Positions 9,165-20,600 are shown, numbered from the stretch's first letter. The stretch: 64,000 nt of DNA from Clostridium merdae (GCF_900176635.1 NZ_FXLN01000003.1:186001-250000); one strand, 5' to 3'. Notes: generated by a model not told the origin, from the letters alone. Numbers and translations: made by a program.

Positions 9165-10370
9165 TTAAGCAGTTGTAACGCCAGTAACAACACCGGAGCC
9201 AACAGTACGGCCGCCTTCACGGATAGCGAAGCGAAGACCCTCTTCAATAGCGATGGGGGTGATCAGCTCAACGTCCATGTCAACGTTATCGCCAGGCATG
9301 CACATCTCGGTGCCCTCGGGCAGAGAGATAACGCCGGTAACGTCAGTTGTTCTGAAGTAGAACTGGGGACGGTAGTTGTTGAAGAACGGAGTATGACGGC
9401 CGCCTTCTTCTTTGCTCAGGATATAAACCTGGCCCTTGAACTTTGTGTGCGGGTGAATGGAACCGGGCTTAGACAGAACCTGTCCACGCTCAATTTCAGT
9501 TCTCTGAATACCACGCAGCAAAACGCCAACGTTATCGCCAGCCTCGGCGTAATCCAGAATTTTTCTGAACATTTCGATACCGGTAACAACAACCTTGCGG
9601 CGCTCTTCGGTCAAGCCAACAATCTCAATTTCTTCAGATGTCTTCAGCTGGCCACGCTCAACTCTACCGGTAGCAACAGTACCACGGCCGGTAATGGTGA
9701 AAACGTCTTCAACAGGCATCAAGAAGGGCAGGTCAGCCTTACGCTCAGGAGTGGGGATAAAGCTATCAACAGCATCCATCAGCTCAAGAATGCACTTGTA
9801 CTCAGGAGCGTTGATGTCAGTGGAACCACATTCCAAAGCCTTCAAAGCGGAACCACGAATAATCGGGGTATCATCGCCCGGGAACTCGTACTCATTGAGC
9901 AGGTCGCGGATTTCCATCTCGACCAAGTCCAGCAACTCAGGATCATCAACCTGGTCAGCCTTGTTCATGAATACAACGATGTGCGGCACGCCAACCTGAC
10001 GGGAAAGCAGAATGTGCTCTCTGGTCTGGGGCATGGGGCCGTCAGCAGCGGAAACAACCAAGATAGCACCGTCCATCTGAGCAGCACCGGTGATCATGTT
10101 TTTAACATAGTCAGCATGCCCAGGGCAGTCAACGTGAGCATAGTGGCGAGTTGCTGTCTGATACTCAACGTGAGAGGTGTTAATCGTGATACCACGTGCT
10201 CTCTCTTCGGGAGCCTTATCGATATTCGCATAATCAACGAATTCAGAAGTACCATTCAGGTTAAGAACCTTAGTGATAGCAGCGGTCAATGTGGTTTTAC
10301 CATGGTCAACGTGGCCGATGGTACCAATGTTTATGTGCGGTTTGTTTCTTTCAAACTTTGCCTTTGCCAT
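9165..10370 (-). CDS. tuf: Elongation factor Tu
   Basis: EF-Tu carries aminoacyl-tRNA to the ribosome as a GTP complex. The 401 residues contain GHVDHGKTT (P-loop), the RGITI switch I region, DCPGH (G3), NKAD (G4) and SAL (G5). The ATG is preceded by AGGAGG. It is the last gene of the rpoB-rpoC-rpsL-rpsG-fusA-tuf block, 164 bases after fusA. Only one tuf copy is present in the window. Confidence 0.98.
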   Translation of the reverse strand: MAKAKFERNKPHINIGTIGHVDHGKTTLTAAITKVLNLNGTSEFVDYANIDKAPEERARGITINTSHVEYQTATRHYAHVDCPGHADYVKNMITGAAQMDGAILVVSAADGPMPQTREHILLSRQVGVPHIVVFMNKADQVDDPELLDLVEMEIRDLLNEYEFPGDDTPIIRGSALKALECGSTDINAPEYKCILELMDAVDSFIPTPERKADLPFLMPVEDVFTITGRGTVATGRVERGQLKTSEEIEIVGLTEERRKVVVTGIEMFRKILDYAEAGDNVGVLLRGIQRTEIERGQVLSKPGSIHPHTKFKGQVYILSKEEGGRHTPFFNNYRPQFYFRTTDVTGVISLPEGTEMCMPGDNVDMDVELITPIAIEEGLRFAIREGGRTVGSGVVTGVTTA

Positions 10371-10423
10371 TGGAAATCCTCCTTTTATTTTTCAATTATT
10401 CATTTCATTATAAGAACCTATAA

Positions 10424-10444
10424 AGCGTGGGCAAGCCCAACGCT
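10424..10444 (-). other. Hairpin in the fusA-tuf spacer
   Basis: AGCGTTGGGC and GCCCACGCT pair around a two-base loop, about 55 bases before the tuf start. There is no T run after it, so it is more likely an RNA processing or stability element than a terminator. Its function is inference. Confidence 0.4.
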
Positions 10445-10534
10445 ATAAGAAAGCCATATGGCTCCCTGATTCTCATTACAAGGCTACGCCTATTCTAACA
10501 AGTTGGGTATGAAAAATCAAGCCCTTTGCACTTG

Positions 10535-12616
10535 TTAGTCGTTCTTTTTGTTACGGTCAGAAATAATGCTTTCCGATACAGACTTCGGCACCTCAGAGTA
10601 GTGTGCGGGCTCCATAACATACTGGCCGCGGCCCTGTGTTTTGGAACGCATGTCGGTCGCATAACCGAACATTTCAGAAAGCGGAACTTCCGCGTTGATC
10701 TGCTGTGCACCAGATACAGCATCCATGCCCAGAATCATACCACGGCGGGAGTTCAGGTCGCCGATAACGTCGCCCATATACTCATCCGGAACAGTAACAA
10801 CAACCTTCATGATGGGTTCCATCAAAACCGGGTCAGCTTTTCTCATAGCCTCTTTGAACGCCATAGAACCGGCGATCTTAAATGCCATTTCAGAGGAGTC
10901 GACCTCATGGTAGGAGCCATCATACAGGGTAACCTTTACGTCAACAACGTTGTAGCCTGCCAAAATACCGGTTTGCATCGCGCCCTGAATACCTTGATCG
11001 ATAGGAGCAATATATTCTTTCGGGATCGCGCCGCCAACTACAGCATTCACGAACTCGTAGCCCTTGCCCGGGTTGGGCTCAATACGAATCTTAGCATGAC
11101 CATACTGGCCTTTACCGCCAGACTGTCTTGCATACTTCGTATCAGCATCGGAGTTTCTGCGAATAGTCTCTTTGTAAGAAACCTGGGGCTTACCAAAGTT
11201 GGCCTCAACCTTAAATTCACGCAGCAAACGGTCTACGATGATTTCGAGGTGAAGCTCGCCCATGCCGGCGATGATGGTTTGGCCAGTCTCTTCATCGGTG
11301 TAAGCCTTGAAGGTAGGATCTTCTTCTGCGAGTTTCACAAGAGCAAGACCCATCTTTTCTTGGCCAGCCTTTGTTTTCGGCTCAATTGCAACACGAATAA
11401 CAGGCTCCGGGAATTCCATAGACTCAAGGATTACCGGGCTCTTCTGGTCACACAGGGTGTCACCAGTCACGGTATTCTTGAGGCCAACCGCCGCTGCAAT
11501 ATCGCCCGCATACACGGTATCAATATCCTGACGATGGTTTGCGTGCATCTGCAAAATACGGCCGATGCGCTCGTTGTTATCCTTCGTAGAGTTGTACACG
11601 GTAGAACCAGCCGTGAGTATACCGGAGTATACACGGAAGAAGCACAGCTTACCAACGAAGGGGTCGGTAGCAATCTTAAACGCCAAAGCAGAGAAGGGCT
11701 CTTCATCCGAAGAATGGCGAACCTCAGCCTCATTGGTGTCAGGATTTACTCCCTTAATTGACTCAATGTCTGTTGGAGCAGGCATATAATCAATAATCGC
11801 ATCAAGCAGCTTCTGAACGCCCTTATTTTTATAGGACGTACCGCAGGTAACCGGAACCATGTGGTTCGCCAGAGTTGCCTTGCGGATGCAGTCACGGATT
11901 TCTTCCTCTGTAAGAGCTTCCCCGTTGAGGTACTTCTCAAACAAAGCATCATCCTGCTCAGCCACATGCTCTACCATCTCGGTGTGGTATTTGTCCGCCA
12001 GCTCTTTCATATCCTCGGGAATCTCTTCCTCGCGAATATCTTTGCCCAGATCATCGTAGTAAACATAAGCTTTCATGTTTACAAGGTCGATGATACCGCG
12101 GAACGTATCTTCACTGCCAATTGGCAGCTGAATCGGAACCGCATTGCACTTGAGGCGGTCCTTCATCATCTGTACCACGCGGTAGAAGTCGGCACCCATA
12201 ATGTCCATCTTATTTACATAAGCCATACGGGGAACCTTGTATTCCTCAGCCTGACGCCATACGGTTTCAGACTGAGGCTCAACTCCTCCCTTTGCGCAGA
12301 AAACGGTAACAGAACCGTCCAATACGCGAAGGGAGCGCTCTACCTCAACAGTAAAGTCAACGTGGCCAGGAGTATCAATAATATTGACTCTATGCCCCTT
12401 CCAAAAGCAGGTAGTCGCAGCGGAGGTAATAGTAATACCTCTCTCCTGCTCCTGTGCCATCCAGTCCATGGTAGCGGAGCCGTCATGGGTTTCACCAATT
12501 TTATGGTTAATACCCGTATAATACAGAATTCGTTCTGTGGTAGTCGTTTTACCAGCATCGATATGAGCCATGATGCCGATATTTCTTGTCATTTGAAGCG
12601 ATACCTGCCTCGGCAT
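10535..12616 (-). CDS. fusA: Elongation factor G
   Basis: EF-G is the translocation GTPase of the ribosome. The 693 residues include AHIDAGKTTTTERIL (P-loop), the RGITI switch region, DTPGHVDFT (G3) and NKMD (G4), followed by domains II-V ending near the C-terminal GRGQYVME segment. It starts at ATG behind AAGGAGG, 75 bases after rpsG. Long antisense frames over this gene are shadows of its codon bias. Confidence 0.98.
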   Translation of the reverse strand: MPRQVSLQMTRNIGIMAHIDAGKTTTTERILYYTGINHKIGETHDGSATMDWMAQEQERGITITSAATTCFWKGHRVNIIDTPGHVDFTVEVERSLRVLDGSVTVFCAKGGVEPQSETVWRQAEEYKVPRMAYVNKMDIMGADFYRVVQMMKDRLKCNAVPIQLPIGSEDTFRGIIDLVNMKAYVYYDDLGKDIREEEIPEDMKELADKYHTEMVEHVAEQDDALFEKYLNGEALTEEEIRDCIRKATLANHMVPVTCGTSYKNKGVQKLLDAIIDYMPAPTDIESIKGVNPDTNEAEVRHSSDEEPFSALAFKIATDPFVGKLCFFRVYSGILTAGSTVYNSTKDNNERIGRILQMHANHRQDIDTVYAGDIAAAVGLKNTVTGDTLCDQKSPVILESMEFPEPVIRVAIEPKTKAGQEKMGLALVKLAEEDPTFKAYTDEETGQTIIAGMGELHLEIIVDRLLREFKVEANFGKPQVSYKETIRRNSDADTKYARQSGGKGQYGHAKIRIEPNPGKGYEFVNAVVGGAIPKEYIAPIDQGIQGAMQTGILAGYNVVDVKVTLYDGSYHEVDSSEMAFKIAGSMAFKEAMRKADPVLMEPIMKVVVTVPDEYMGDVIGDLNSRRGMILGMDAVSGAQQINAEVPLSEMFGYATDMRSKTQGRGQYVMEPAHYSEVPKSVSESIISDRNKKND

Positions 12617-12691
12617 AGTTTCCTCCTTAAATCTGAAAAATGTATCCGCTCATGATTACACACGGAAAATCTTTCGGTCAGCGCCGGAAAA

Positions 12692-13162
12692 TTACCACCT
12701 GTAATGAGCAAACGCCCTGTTGGCCTCCGCCATCTTATGCGTATCGTCACGCTTTTTGGCAGCGCCACCGGCACCATTAATCGCATCAAGGATTTCTCCG
12801 GCAAGTCTTTCTTTCATGGTCTTTTCAGATCTCAATCTCGAATAACGAGTGAGCCAACGCAGACCCAGCGTTTGTCTTCTCTCAGGGCGAACCTCCATAG
12901 GAACCTGGTAGGTAGCACCGCCAACACGGCGAGCCTTAACCTCTAGAGAAGGCATTACGTTCTCCATAGCCTGCTCGAAAACCTCGAGCGGCTCTTTTCC
13001 TGTTTTCTCGCTGATAATATCAAATGCACCGTATACGATTTTCTGGGATACACCCTTTTTACCGTCCAGCATAATGTTATTAATCAGTCTGGTGACAAGC
13101 TTGGATTTGTAAAGCGGATCGGGCAAAACATCACGTTTCGCTATAGAACCTCTTCTTGGCAC
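12692..13162 (-). CDS. rpsG: 30S ribosomal protein S7
   Basis: S7 nucleates assembly of the 30S head around the 3' domain of 16S rRNA. The protein PRRGSIAKRDVLPDPLY...HKMAEANRAFAHYRW is typical over its whole length. The open frame extends to a GTG at 13180, but that codon overlaps the ribosome site itself. AAGGAGG sits eight bases before the GTG at 13162, giving the normal 156-residue S7 starting (M)PRRG. It is preceded by a 162-base spacer after rpsL. Confidence 0.97.
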   Translation of the reverse strand: MPRRGSIAKRDVLPDPLYKSKLVTRLINNIMLDGKKGVSQKIVYGAFDIISEKTGKEPLEVFEQAMENVMPSLEVKARRVGGATYQVPMEVRPERRQTLGLRWLTRYSRLRSEKTMKERLAGEILDAINGAGGAAKKRDDTHKMAEANRAFAHYRW

Positions 13163-13324
13163 TTTACTTCCCTCCTTCACAAAAATGATATCATAGGTAC
13201 TCGAAAGGACAAACTCCCGTGGGCCGAGAGACGCTCTTATCTATTAATACAAAAATCTATCAATATAAAAACGCCGCAGGTGTGCATGTGCACGCAGCCG
13301 TAAGGTTTCTGTCATATTCGGTTT

Positions 13325-13756
13325 TTAGCCCTTTTTCGCAGCGCCGGGCTTCGGACGCTTCGCACCGTATTTGGAACGGGCCTGCATGCGCTTTGCAACA
13401 CCCTGGGCATCCAGAGTACCGCGAATAATGTGGTAACGCACACCAGGCAAGTCCTTTACACGACCGCCGCGAATCATTACAACACTATGCTCCTGCAGAT
13501 TGTGACCAACACCAGGAATGTAAGCACTAACTTCAATTCCGTTGGAAAGACGCACTCTGGCAATCTTTCTAAGAGCCGAGTTCGGCTTCTTCGGTGTAGC
13601 GGTCTTAACAGAAGTACAAACGCCGCGCTTTTGAGGGGAATCCTGATCGATAGCAATACGCTTTTTGGAGTTCCAACCTTTTAATAGCGCAGGGGCCTTA
13701 GCCTTTCTTTCGCTGACTTCTCTGCCCTTGTGGACCAACTGGTTAAACGTGGGCAT
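13325..13756 (-). CDS. rpsL: 30S ribosomal protein S12
   Basis: S12 lies at the decoding centre and affects fidelity and streptomycin response. The 143-aa form starts MPTFNQLVHKGRE, with GAGGAGGTG six bases upstream; the longer frame to 13858 lacks a ribosome site. The conserved TPKKPNSALRK and GVRYHIIRGTLD motifs are present. The lysines of the KPNSA region are intact, so there is no sign of a streptomycin-resistance substitution there. First gene of the str segment, about 290 bases after rpoC. Confidence 0.97.
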   Translation of the reverse strand: MPTFNQLVHKGREVSERKAKAPALLKGWNSKKRIAIDQDSPQKRGVCTSVKTATPKKPNSALRKIARVRLSNGIEVSAYIPGVGHNLQEHSVVMIRGGRVKDLPGVRYHIIRGTLDAQGVAKRMQARSKYGAKRPKPGAAKKG

Positions 13757-13938
13757 ATGACACCTCCTCACTAAAGATTTATATGTTAAACAGGAATATT
13801 CTTCCCGTATTAACCGAATTGATACTATGGATGGCTTGTCTTTGCTCAATATAAGCAAGTAAAATTTTTACAATTAAATGGCGATTTCCCCGATTTCTTA
13901 CCGAAAAAAAGAAAGTGAAAACGGAGAATTATAAGAAT

Positions 13939-14038
13939 GCCATTTGTAAAAAATTCACAAGAACACAGCGGAATCCTGCCCTTTTTACGTTGCTTTGAGC
14001 AGGATTTTCGCTGTTCTTTTTACAAATCATCACAATTG
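13939..14038 (-). terminator. Long imperfect hairpin between rpoC and rpsL, probable terminator/attenuator
   Basis: On the minus strand GATTTGTAAAAAGAACA...GCGAAAATCCTGC pairs with GCAGGATTCCGC...TGTTCTTGTG...TTTTTTACAAAT, a stem of more than 30 pairs with mismatches and a loop of about 20 bases. A TTTTTT tract lies within its 3' arm. It starts about 10 bases past the rpoC stop. It probably ends or dampens rpoBC transcripts entering rpsL. No clear sigma-A promoter for rpsL was seen in 13760-13935, although AT-rich candidates exist. Confidence 0.55.
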
Positions 14039-14047
14039 GTTATTTTA

Positions 14048-17000
14048 TCACGATACCGCGTCGTTTGTCAATACCGGGTTTTCGCACTCAACCTCAACAT
14101 CGCCGTAGCATTTCATGCCGGTACCGGCGGGAATCAGCTTACCAATACAAACGTTTTCTTTCAGGCCGAGCAGCGGGTCAACCTTGCCTTTGATAGCGGC
14201 ATCAGTAAGAACACGTGTTGTCTCCTGGAAGGATGCAGCGGAAAGGAACGAATCGGTAGCCAAAGAGGCTTTGGTAATACCGAGCAGCATGGGAGTAAAG
14301 GTTGCAAGCTGCAACTCAGTTTCGCCTGCGTTTATGCGCATTTGAACTGCCTCGTTCTCTGCCTCAAGGTCGCTCTTATCTACCAGTGCACTGGGCAGCA
14401 GGTTCGTGTCGCCTGCTTCTTCAATGCGAACCTTCTTCATCATCTGGCGAACAATAACCTCAATGTGCTTATCGTTAATATCAACGCCCTGCATACGGTA
14501 AACGCGCTGAACTTCCTGAATCAGGTAATCCTGCACGGCCTGCGGGCCGCTGATCGCAAGAACGTCGTGCGGGTTCACAGAACCTTCTGTCAATCTTGTA
14601 CCCGCCTTAATCTCCTGTCCTTCCTTTACGCTAATGCGTGAGCCGAAGGGAACCAGATACGATTTTTGGTCGCTGTTCTCACGGTTGGTGATAACAACGT
14701 GGCGGTTCTTCTTGATTTCTTCAAACGAAACCACACCGGGAATTTCACTGATGATAGCAAGGTGCTTCGGCTTTCTTCCTTCAAAGAGCTCCTCAATACG
14801 AGGCAGACCCTGTGTAATATCTTCCGCACTGGCAACACCGCCGGTATGGAACGTTCTCATGGTCAACTGCGTACCAGGCTCACCAATAGACTGAGCCGCA
14901 ATAATACCAACAGCCTCACCAACGTTAACCGGCTGGCCGTTTGCAAGGTTTGCGCCATAGCACTTTTTGCAAATACCGTGTCTTGCATGGCAATTCAGAA
15001 TCGAGCGAATCCTAATATGAGTTGTACCCTTCGATACAATCAGTTCAGCCTCCGGCTCACCCATCAGCTTATCTTTTGAAACCAGCAATTCGCCGGTCTC
15101 TTCATCCACAAAGTCTTCCACAAGGTAACGACCCTGCAAACGCTCGGTGAGAGGCTCAATGGATTCTTTACCCTCGCGAATATCGAATACCTCAAGGCCT
15201 TCCATCGTACCGCAGTCGTCTTCACGAATGATGACTTCCTGCGAAACGTCAACCAGTCGGCGGGTCAGGTAACCGGAGTCCGCCGTTCTCAGAGCGGTAT
15301 CAGCGAGGCCCTTACGAGCACCACGAGAAGAAATAAAGTATTCCAAAACGTTTAGGCCTTCACGGTAGTTTGCCTTGATAGGAATTTCAATGGTACGACC
15401 GGAGGTATTCGCAATCAGTCCGCGCATACCGGCGAGCTGACGAATCTGGCTCATCGAACCACGGGCGCCGGAGTCTGCCATCATAAAGATGGGGTTGTAG
15501 CGATCGAGCGCGTGCTGTAGAGCATCCGTAACCTCGTTTGTGGTTTTCTCCCAAATCTTCAGAACAGCATTGTAGCGCTCCGATTCGGAGAGCAAACCAT
15601 TTCTGTACTCATCGGTAACCATATCGATTTGGTGGTCAGCCTCTTTAATGAGTGTCTTTTTCTCACCAGGAATGGTAGCATCGCTAACAGCAACGGTGAT
15701 GGCACTCTTCGTTGAGTATTTATAACCCTGCGATTTCACGCTATCAAGCACTTCAGACGTTTTCGAAGTTCCATGCACACGGATGCAGCGGTCAATAATT
15801 TTGCCAAGCTGCTTCTTACCTGCCAAAAAGTCGATTTCGAATTTCAGGCGGTTTTCTGGAATGGAACGATCTACAAAGCCCAAATCCTGCGGGATGGGAC
15901 GGTTGAAAATGATGCGGCCAACGGTGGTATCAACCAAACCGGTAACAAGCTCACCGTTAATCTCGAGAGAACGGCGCACCTTAATCTTGGCATGCAGCTC
16001 AACCACTCCTGTGTCATAAGCCATCAAAGCTTCATCCACATCGCGGAAGATTTTGCCCTCGCCCAGCTCGCCGTCCTTATCTAGGGTCAGATAATAGGAG
16101 CCCAGAACCATATCCTGTGTTGGAACTGCAACCGGGCGTCCATCGGAGGGCTTGAGCAGGTTGCCGGCAGCCAGCATCAAGAAGCGAGCTTCGGCCTGTG
16201 CCTCTGCGGAAAGCGGCACGTGAACCGCCATCTGGTCACCGTCGAAGTCCGCATTATATGCGGTACAAACCAACGGGTGAAGCTTTAATGCACGACCCTC
16301 AACCAGAACCGGTTCAAACGCCTGAATACCCAAGCGGTGAAGCGTAGGTGCACGGTTCAATAAAACCGGGTGATTTTTAATTACGATTTCAAGTGCATCC
16401 CAAACCTCGGGCTTTGCACGCTCAACCGCTTTTCTCGCCGCTTTAATGTTACCAGCAAGACCGGTTTCAACCAAGCGCTTCATAACAAAGGGCTTAAACA
16501 GCTCAAGAGCCATTTCTTTTGGCAGACCACACTGGAACATCTTGAGTTCAGGACCAACAACGATAACCGAACGACCAGAATAGTCAACACGCTTACCCAG
16601 CAGGTTCTGGCGGAAACGACCCTGCTTACCCTTCAGCATATCCGAAAGGGATTTGAGCGGGCGGTTGTTCGGGCCAGTGACCGGGCGGCCGCGACGGCCG
16701 TTATCAATCAGAGCGTCAACAGCTTCCTGCAGCATACGCTTTTCATTGCGAACGATAATATCCGGCGCACCAAGCTCCAACAGTCTTTTCAGACGGTTGT
16801 TACGGTTGATAACGCGGCGGTACAGGTCGTTGAGGTCGGAAGTCGCAAAGCGGCCGCCGTCAAGCTGTACCATGGGGCGAAGATCGGGCGGAATAACCGG
16901 AACCGAGTCCATAATCATCCATTCGGGGCGGTTGCCGGAAAGGCGGAACGCCTCCATAACCTCGAGCCTTTTCAGGATGCGAACGCGCTTCTGCCCAGAG

Positions 17001-17593
17001 GAATTCTCCAGCTCGACCTTTAGCTCCTCAGACTCTTTTTCAAGGTCAATCTCCGCAAGCAGAGTCTGAATTGCTTCAGCGCCCATGCTTGCCTTGAAAT
17101 CGTCCTCATATTTTTCACGCATATCGCGGTATTCTTTTTCGTTGAGCATTTGCTTCTTTTGCAGCTCACGCACATTACCTGGGTCGGTAACAATATAAAG
17201 GGCAAAGTAGAGAACCTTCTCCAGCATACGAGGAGAGATGTCCAGAATCAATCCCATGCGGGAAGGAATGCCCTTAAAGTACCAAATGTGAGAAACAGGT
17301 GCAGCCAGCTCAATGTGGCCCATGCGCTCACGGCGAACCTTTGCGGTTGTTACTTCAACGCCGCAGCGTTCGCAGATTTTACCCTTGTAACGAATTCTCT
17401 TGTATTTTCCGCAGTGGCACTCCCAGTCCTTCTGCGGCCCGAAAATTCTTTCGCAAAATAAACCATCACGTTCCGGTTTCAGGGTGCGGTAATTAATCGT
17501 TTCGGGCTTTTTTACTTCGCCGTGCGACCATTCGCGGATGGTATCCGGAGAAGCGAGGCCGATTTTCATTGATTCAAATACGTTAAATTCCAT
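14048..17593 (-). CDS. rpoC: RNA polymerase subunit beta'
   Basis: The beta' subunit carries the catalytic magnesium. The 1181 residues contain the N-terminal zinc site (CHCGKYKRIRYKGKICERCG), the active-site motif NADFDGDQMAVH, and the second zinc cluster (CHARHGICKKCYG). The protein starts MEFNVFESMKIGLASPDTIREWSHGEV, as usual in Firmicutes. It follows rpoB by 15 bases, so the two are co-translated. Confidence 0.98.
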   Translation of the reverse strand: MEFNVFESMKIGLASPDTIREWSHGEVKKPETINYRTLKPERDGLFCERIFGPQKDWECHCGKYKRIRYKGKICERCGVEVTTAKVRRERMGHIELAAPVSHIWYFKGIPSRMGLILDISPRMLEKVLYFALYIVTDPGNVRELQKKQMLNEKEYRDMREKYEDDFKASMGAEAIQTLLAEIDLEKESEELKVELENSSGQKRVRILKRLEVMEAFRLSGNRPEWMIMDSVPVIPPDLRPMVQLDGGRFATSDLNDLYRRVINRNNRLKRLLELGAPDIIVRNEKRMLQEAVDALIDNGRRGRPVTGPNNRPLKSLSDMLKGKQGRFRQNLLGKRVDYSGRSVIVVGPELKMFQCGLPKEMALELFKPFVMKRLVETGLAGNIKAARKAVERAKPEVWDALEIVIKNHPVLLNRAPTLHRLGIQAFEPVLVEGRALKLHPLVCTAYNADFDGDQMAVHVPLSAEAQAEARFLMLAAGNLLKPSDGRPVAVPTQDMVLGSYYLTLDKDGELGEGKIFRDVDEALMAYDTGVVELHAKIKVRRSLEINGELVTGLVDTTVGRIIFNRPIPQDLGFVDRSIPENRLKFEIDFLAGKKQLGKIIDRCIRVHGTSKTSEVLDSVKSQGYKYSTKSAITVAVSDATIPGEKKTLIKEADHQIDMVTDEYRNGLLSESERYNAVLKIWEKTTNEVTDALQHALDRYNPIFMMADSGARGSMSQIRQLAGMRGLIANTSGRTIEIPIKANYREGLNVLEYFISSRGARKGLADTALRTADSGYLTRRLVDVSQEVIIREDDCGTMEGLEVFDIREGKESIEPLTERLQGRYLVEDFVDEETGELLVSKDKLMGEPEAELIVSKGTTHIRIRSILNCHARHGICKKCYGANLANGQPVNVGEAVGIIAAQSIGEPGTQLTMRTFHTGGVASAEDITQGLPRIEELFEGRKPKHLAIISEIPGVVSFEEIKKNRHVVITNRENSDQKSYLVPFGSRISVKEGQEIKAGTRLTEGSVNPHDVLAISGPQAVQDYLIQEVQRVYRMQGVDINDKHIEVIVRQMMKKVRIEEAGDTNLLPSALVDKSDLEAENEAVQMRINAGETELQLATFTPMLLGITKASLATDSFLSAASFQETTRVLTDAAIKGKVDPLLGLKENVCIGKLIPAGTGMKCYGDVEVECENPVLTNDAVS

Positions 17594-17608
17594 GTTGCAA
17601 CCCCCTGT

Positions 17609-20600
17609 TTATTCCATATCATCGCTAGTAGTCGTTTCGCTTTCGAAGGGATCCTCCTCGTCATCTTCTGAGAACAGATCCGCTTCCTCTTCGTAGGAAT
17701 CGTCCAGGTCGGGATCTTCCACTGTATATCCATCGAAATTATCCTGTGTGGCAACCGTAGGCTCATCAAAATTGTCGCCAGACGGTGTGAATCCAACATC
17801 GTCGTCGTAGTTCACCTGAAGGTCAACTTCTTCGTTATTAGAGTCAAGCACCTTAACGTCCAGAGCCAGAGACTGCAGTTCCTTAATCAGAACCTTAAAG
17901 GATTCCGGCACGCCGGGCTTCGGAATGTTTTGTCCCTTTACAATGGCTTCGTACGTTTTCACACGGCCTACCACGTCATCGGACTTAACGGTCAGAATTT
18001 CCTGCAAGGTATACGCAGCGCCGTAAGCTTCCAGCGCCCAAACTTCCATCTCTCCGAAGCGCTGACCACCAAACTGTGCTTTACCACCCAGCGGCTGCTG
18101 AGTAACCAAGGAGTAGGGGCCTGTGGAACGAGCATGGATTTTATCATCAACCAAGTGATGGAGCTTGAGGTAATACATATAGCCAACGGTAACGGGGTTG
18201 TCGAACAGCTCGCCGGTGCGGCCGTCTCTCAGCTCTACCTTACCGTCTTCTCTCATACCGGCCTCGCTCAGGCAAGCACGAATATCATCTTCATGCGCAC
18301 CGTCGAATACGGGGGTCATGATTTTCCAGCCAAGTGCTTTTGCTGCACGGCCAAGGTGAACTTCCAAAACCTGACCGATGTTCATACGAGACGGAACGCC
18401 CAGAGGGTTCAAAACAATATCGAGCGGGCGGCCATCCGGCAGGAAGGGCATATCCTCTTCTGGCAGAATGCGAGAAACAACACCCTTGTTTCCGTGGCGA
18501 CCTGCCATCTTATCACCAACCGAGATTTTTCTCTTCTGAGCAATATAGCAGCGAACCACTTTGTTAACACCAGGGCTCAGCTCATCGTGGCTGTTTTCAC
18601 GGGTGAACACCTTTACATCCACAACAATACCGTATTCACCATGCGGTACACGCAGGGAGGTATCGCGAACCTCACGAGCCTTCTCACCGAAGATAGCTCG
18701 CAGCAGGCGTTCTTCCGCAGTCAGCTCGGTTTCACCCTTGGGAGTTACCTTACCAACTAGAATATCACCGGCACGAACCTCAGCACCCACGCGGATAATA
18801 CCGTTCTCGTTGAGGTCACTGAGCAAATCTTCGTTTACGTTCGGAATATCGCGGGTAATCTCTTCCGGCCCAAGCTTTGTGTCGCGGGCTTCGATTTCAT
18901 ATTCTTCAATATGAATGGAAGTGTACACATCTTCGCGAACAATCTTTTCATTGATAAGAACAGCATCCTCGTAGTTATAACCTTCCCAGGTCATAAAGCC
19001 AATCAAGGCGTTTTTACCAAGGCTGATTTCACCGCCGTCGGTTGCAGGGCCATCAGCGATAACTTCGCCTGCCTCAACCTGCTGGCCACGGTCTACCAGC
19101 GGAACCTGATTAATACATGTTCCCTGGTTGGAACGCATAAACTTAGTAACGCGGTAGGTGTCTACCTCGCCGTTATCCGCTGTGATGCGAATTTCGTCTG
19201 CACTTACACTGCGAACCACACCGGCACGCCTTGCAAGCAGGCAAACACCGGAGTCAACACCGGCCTTGTATTCCATACCGGTACCAACAATGGGGCTCTC
19301 GGTTGTCAGCAGCGGAACTGCCTGCCGCTGCATGTTGGAACCCATCAGCGCACGGTTGGCATCATCGTTCTCAAGGAAAGGAATCATTGCGGTTGCAACA
19401 GACACAACCATACGGGGAGAAACGTCCATAAAGTCGGCACGGGCGCTTTCTACCTGCACAAACTCATCGCGGTAACGGCCGTTAATCTTGGGGTGAACAA
19501 AGTGGCCTTCTTCATCCAACGGTTCGTTGGCCTGCGCCACAATGTAATCATCCTCAACGTCGGCAGTCATATACTCTACTTCTTCGGTAACGCAGCCGGT
19601 TGCCTTATTCACACGGCGGAACGGTGCTTCAATAAAGCCATATTCGTTAATGCGTGCAAATGTAGCAAGGTACGAAATCAGACCGATGTTCGGGCCTTCT
19701 GGCGTTTCAATTGGGCACATACGGCCATAGTGGCTGTAGTGAACGTCTCGAACTTCAAATCCGGCGCGGTCACGGGACAAACCACCGGGTCCCAACGATG
19801 ACAGACGGCGCTTATGCGTCAGCTCTGCAAGCGGGTTATTCTGATCCATAAACTGAGACAGCGGAGAGGAACCGAAGAATTCCTTAATTGCCGCTACCAC
19901 AGGACGGATGTTAATCAGTGAATGAGGAGTCAGGATTTCCAAATCCTGTGCCTGCAAGGTCATTCTTTCACGAATGACGCGCTCCAAACGGGAGAAACCG
20001 ATGCGGAACTGGTTCTGCAGCAGCTCGCCAACAGAGCGAATACGGCGGTTGCCCAAGTGATCAATATCATCAATATGGCCAAGGCCCATTGCAAGGCAGT
20101 TTAAGAAGTTAATCGACGAGAAAATATCGTCAATAATAATGTGCTTAGGTACGAGCTCATCTGCACGGGCACGCAGAGTTTCTTTCAACTCTTCTTCGCC
20201 ATCGCAGCTTTCCAGAATCTCAACCAACACACTAAAGCGAACGCGCTCGTTAATGCCGCACTCTGCTTTTGCATCAAACGGAACAAAATCGTTCAGGTTT
20301 ACCATGCCGTTCGAAATCACTTTGATTTCACGCTCGCCCTGCTGCACAAACGCAGTAGATACACCAGCGTTATCAATCTGCATGGCTTTTTCAAGTGAAA
20401 TAACTTCACCAGCCTCGGCCATCAGCTCGCCGGTAAGCGGGTTAATGATGGGGCGCGAAAGCTGCTGGTCGGTAATTCTGCCAGCTAGGTTCAGCTTCTT
20501 ATTATATTTATAGCGACCAACACGAGAAAGATCGTAACGTCGTGCATCGAAGAACAGCCCGTTAATGTGCGTTTGAGCACTCTCAATGGTGGGCGGCTCA

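Noticed and set aside
9393..10448. Long plus-strand open frame antisense to tuf
   Set aside because: It is a mirror of the highly biased tuf codons. No ribosome site, and EF-Tu on the other strand is certain. The same holds for the long frames at 10526-11761, 11861-12655 and 13937-14641.
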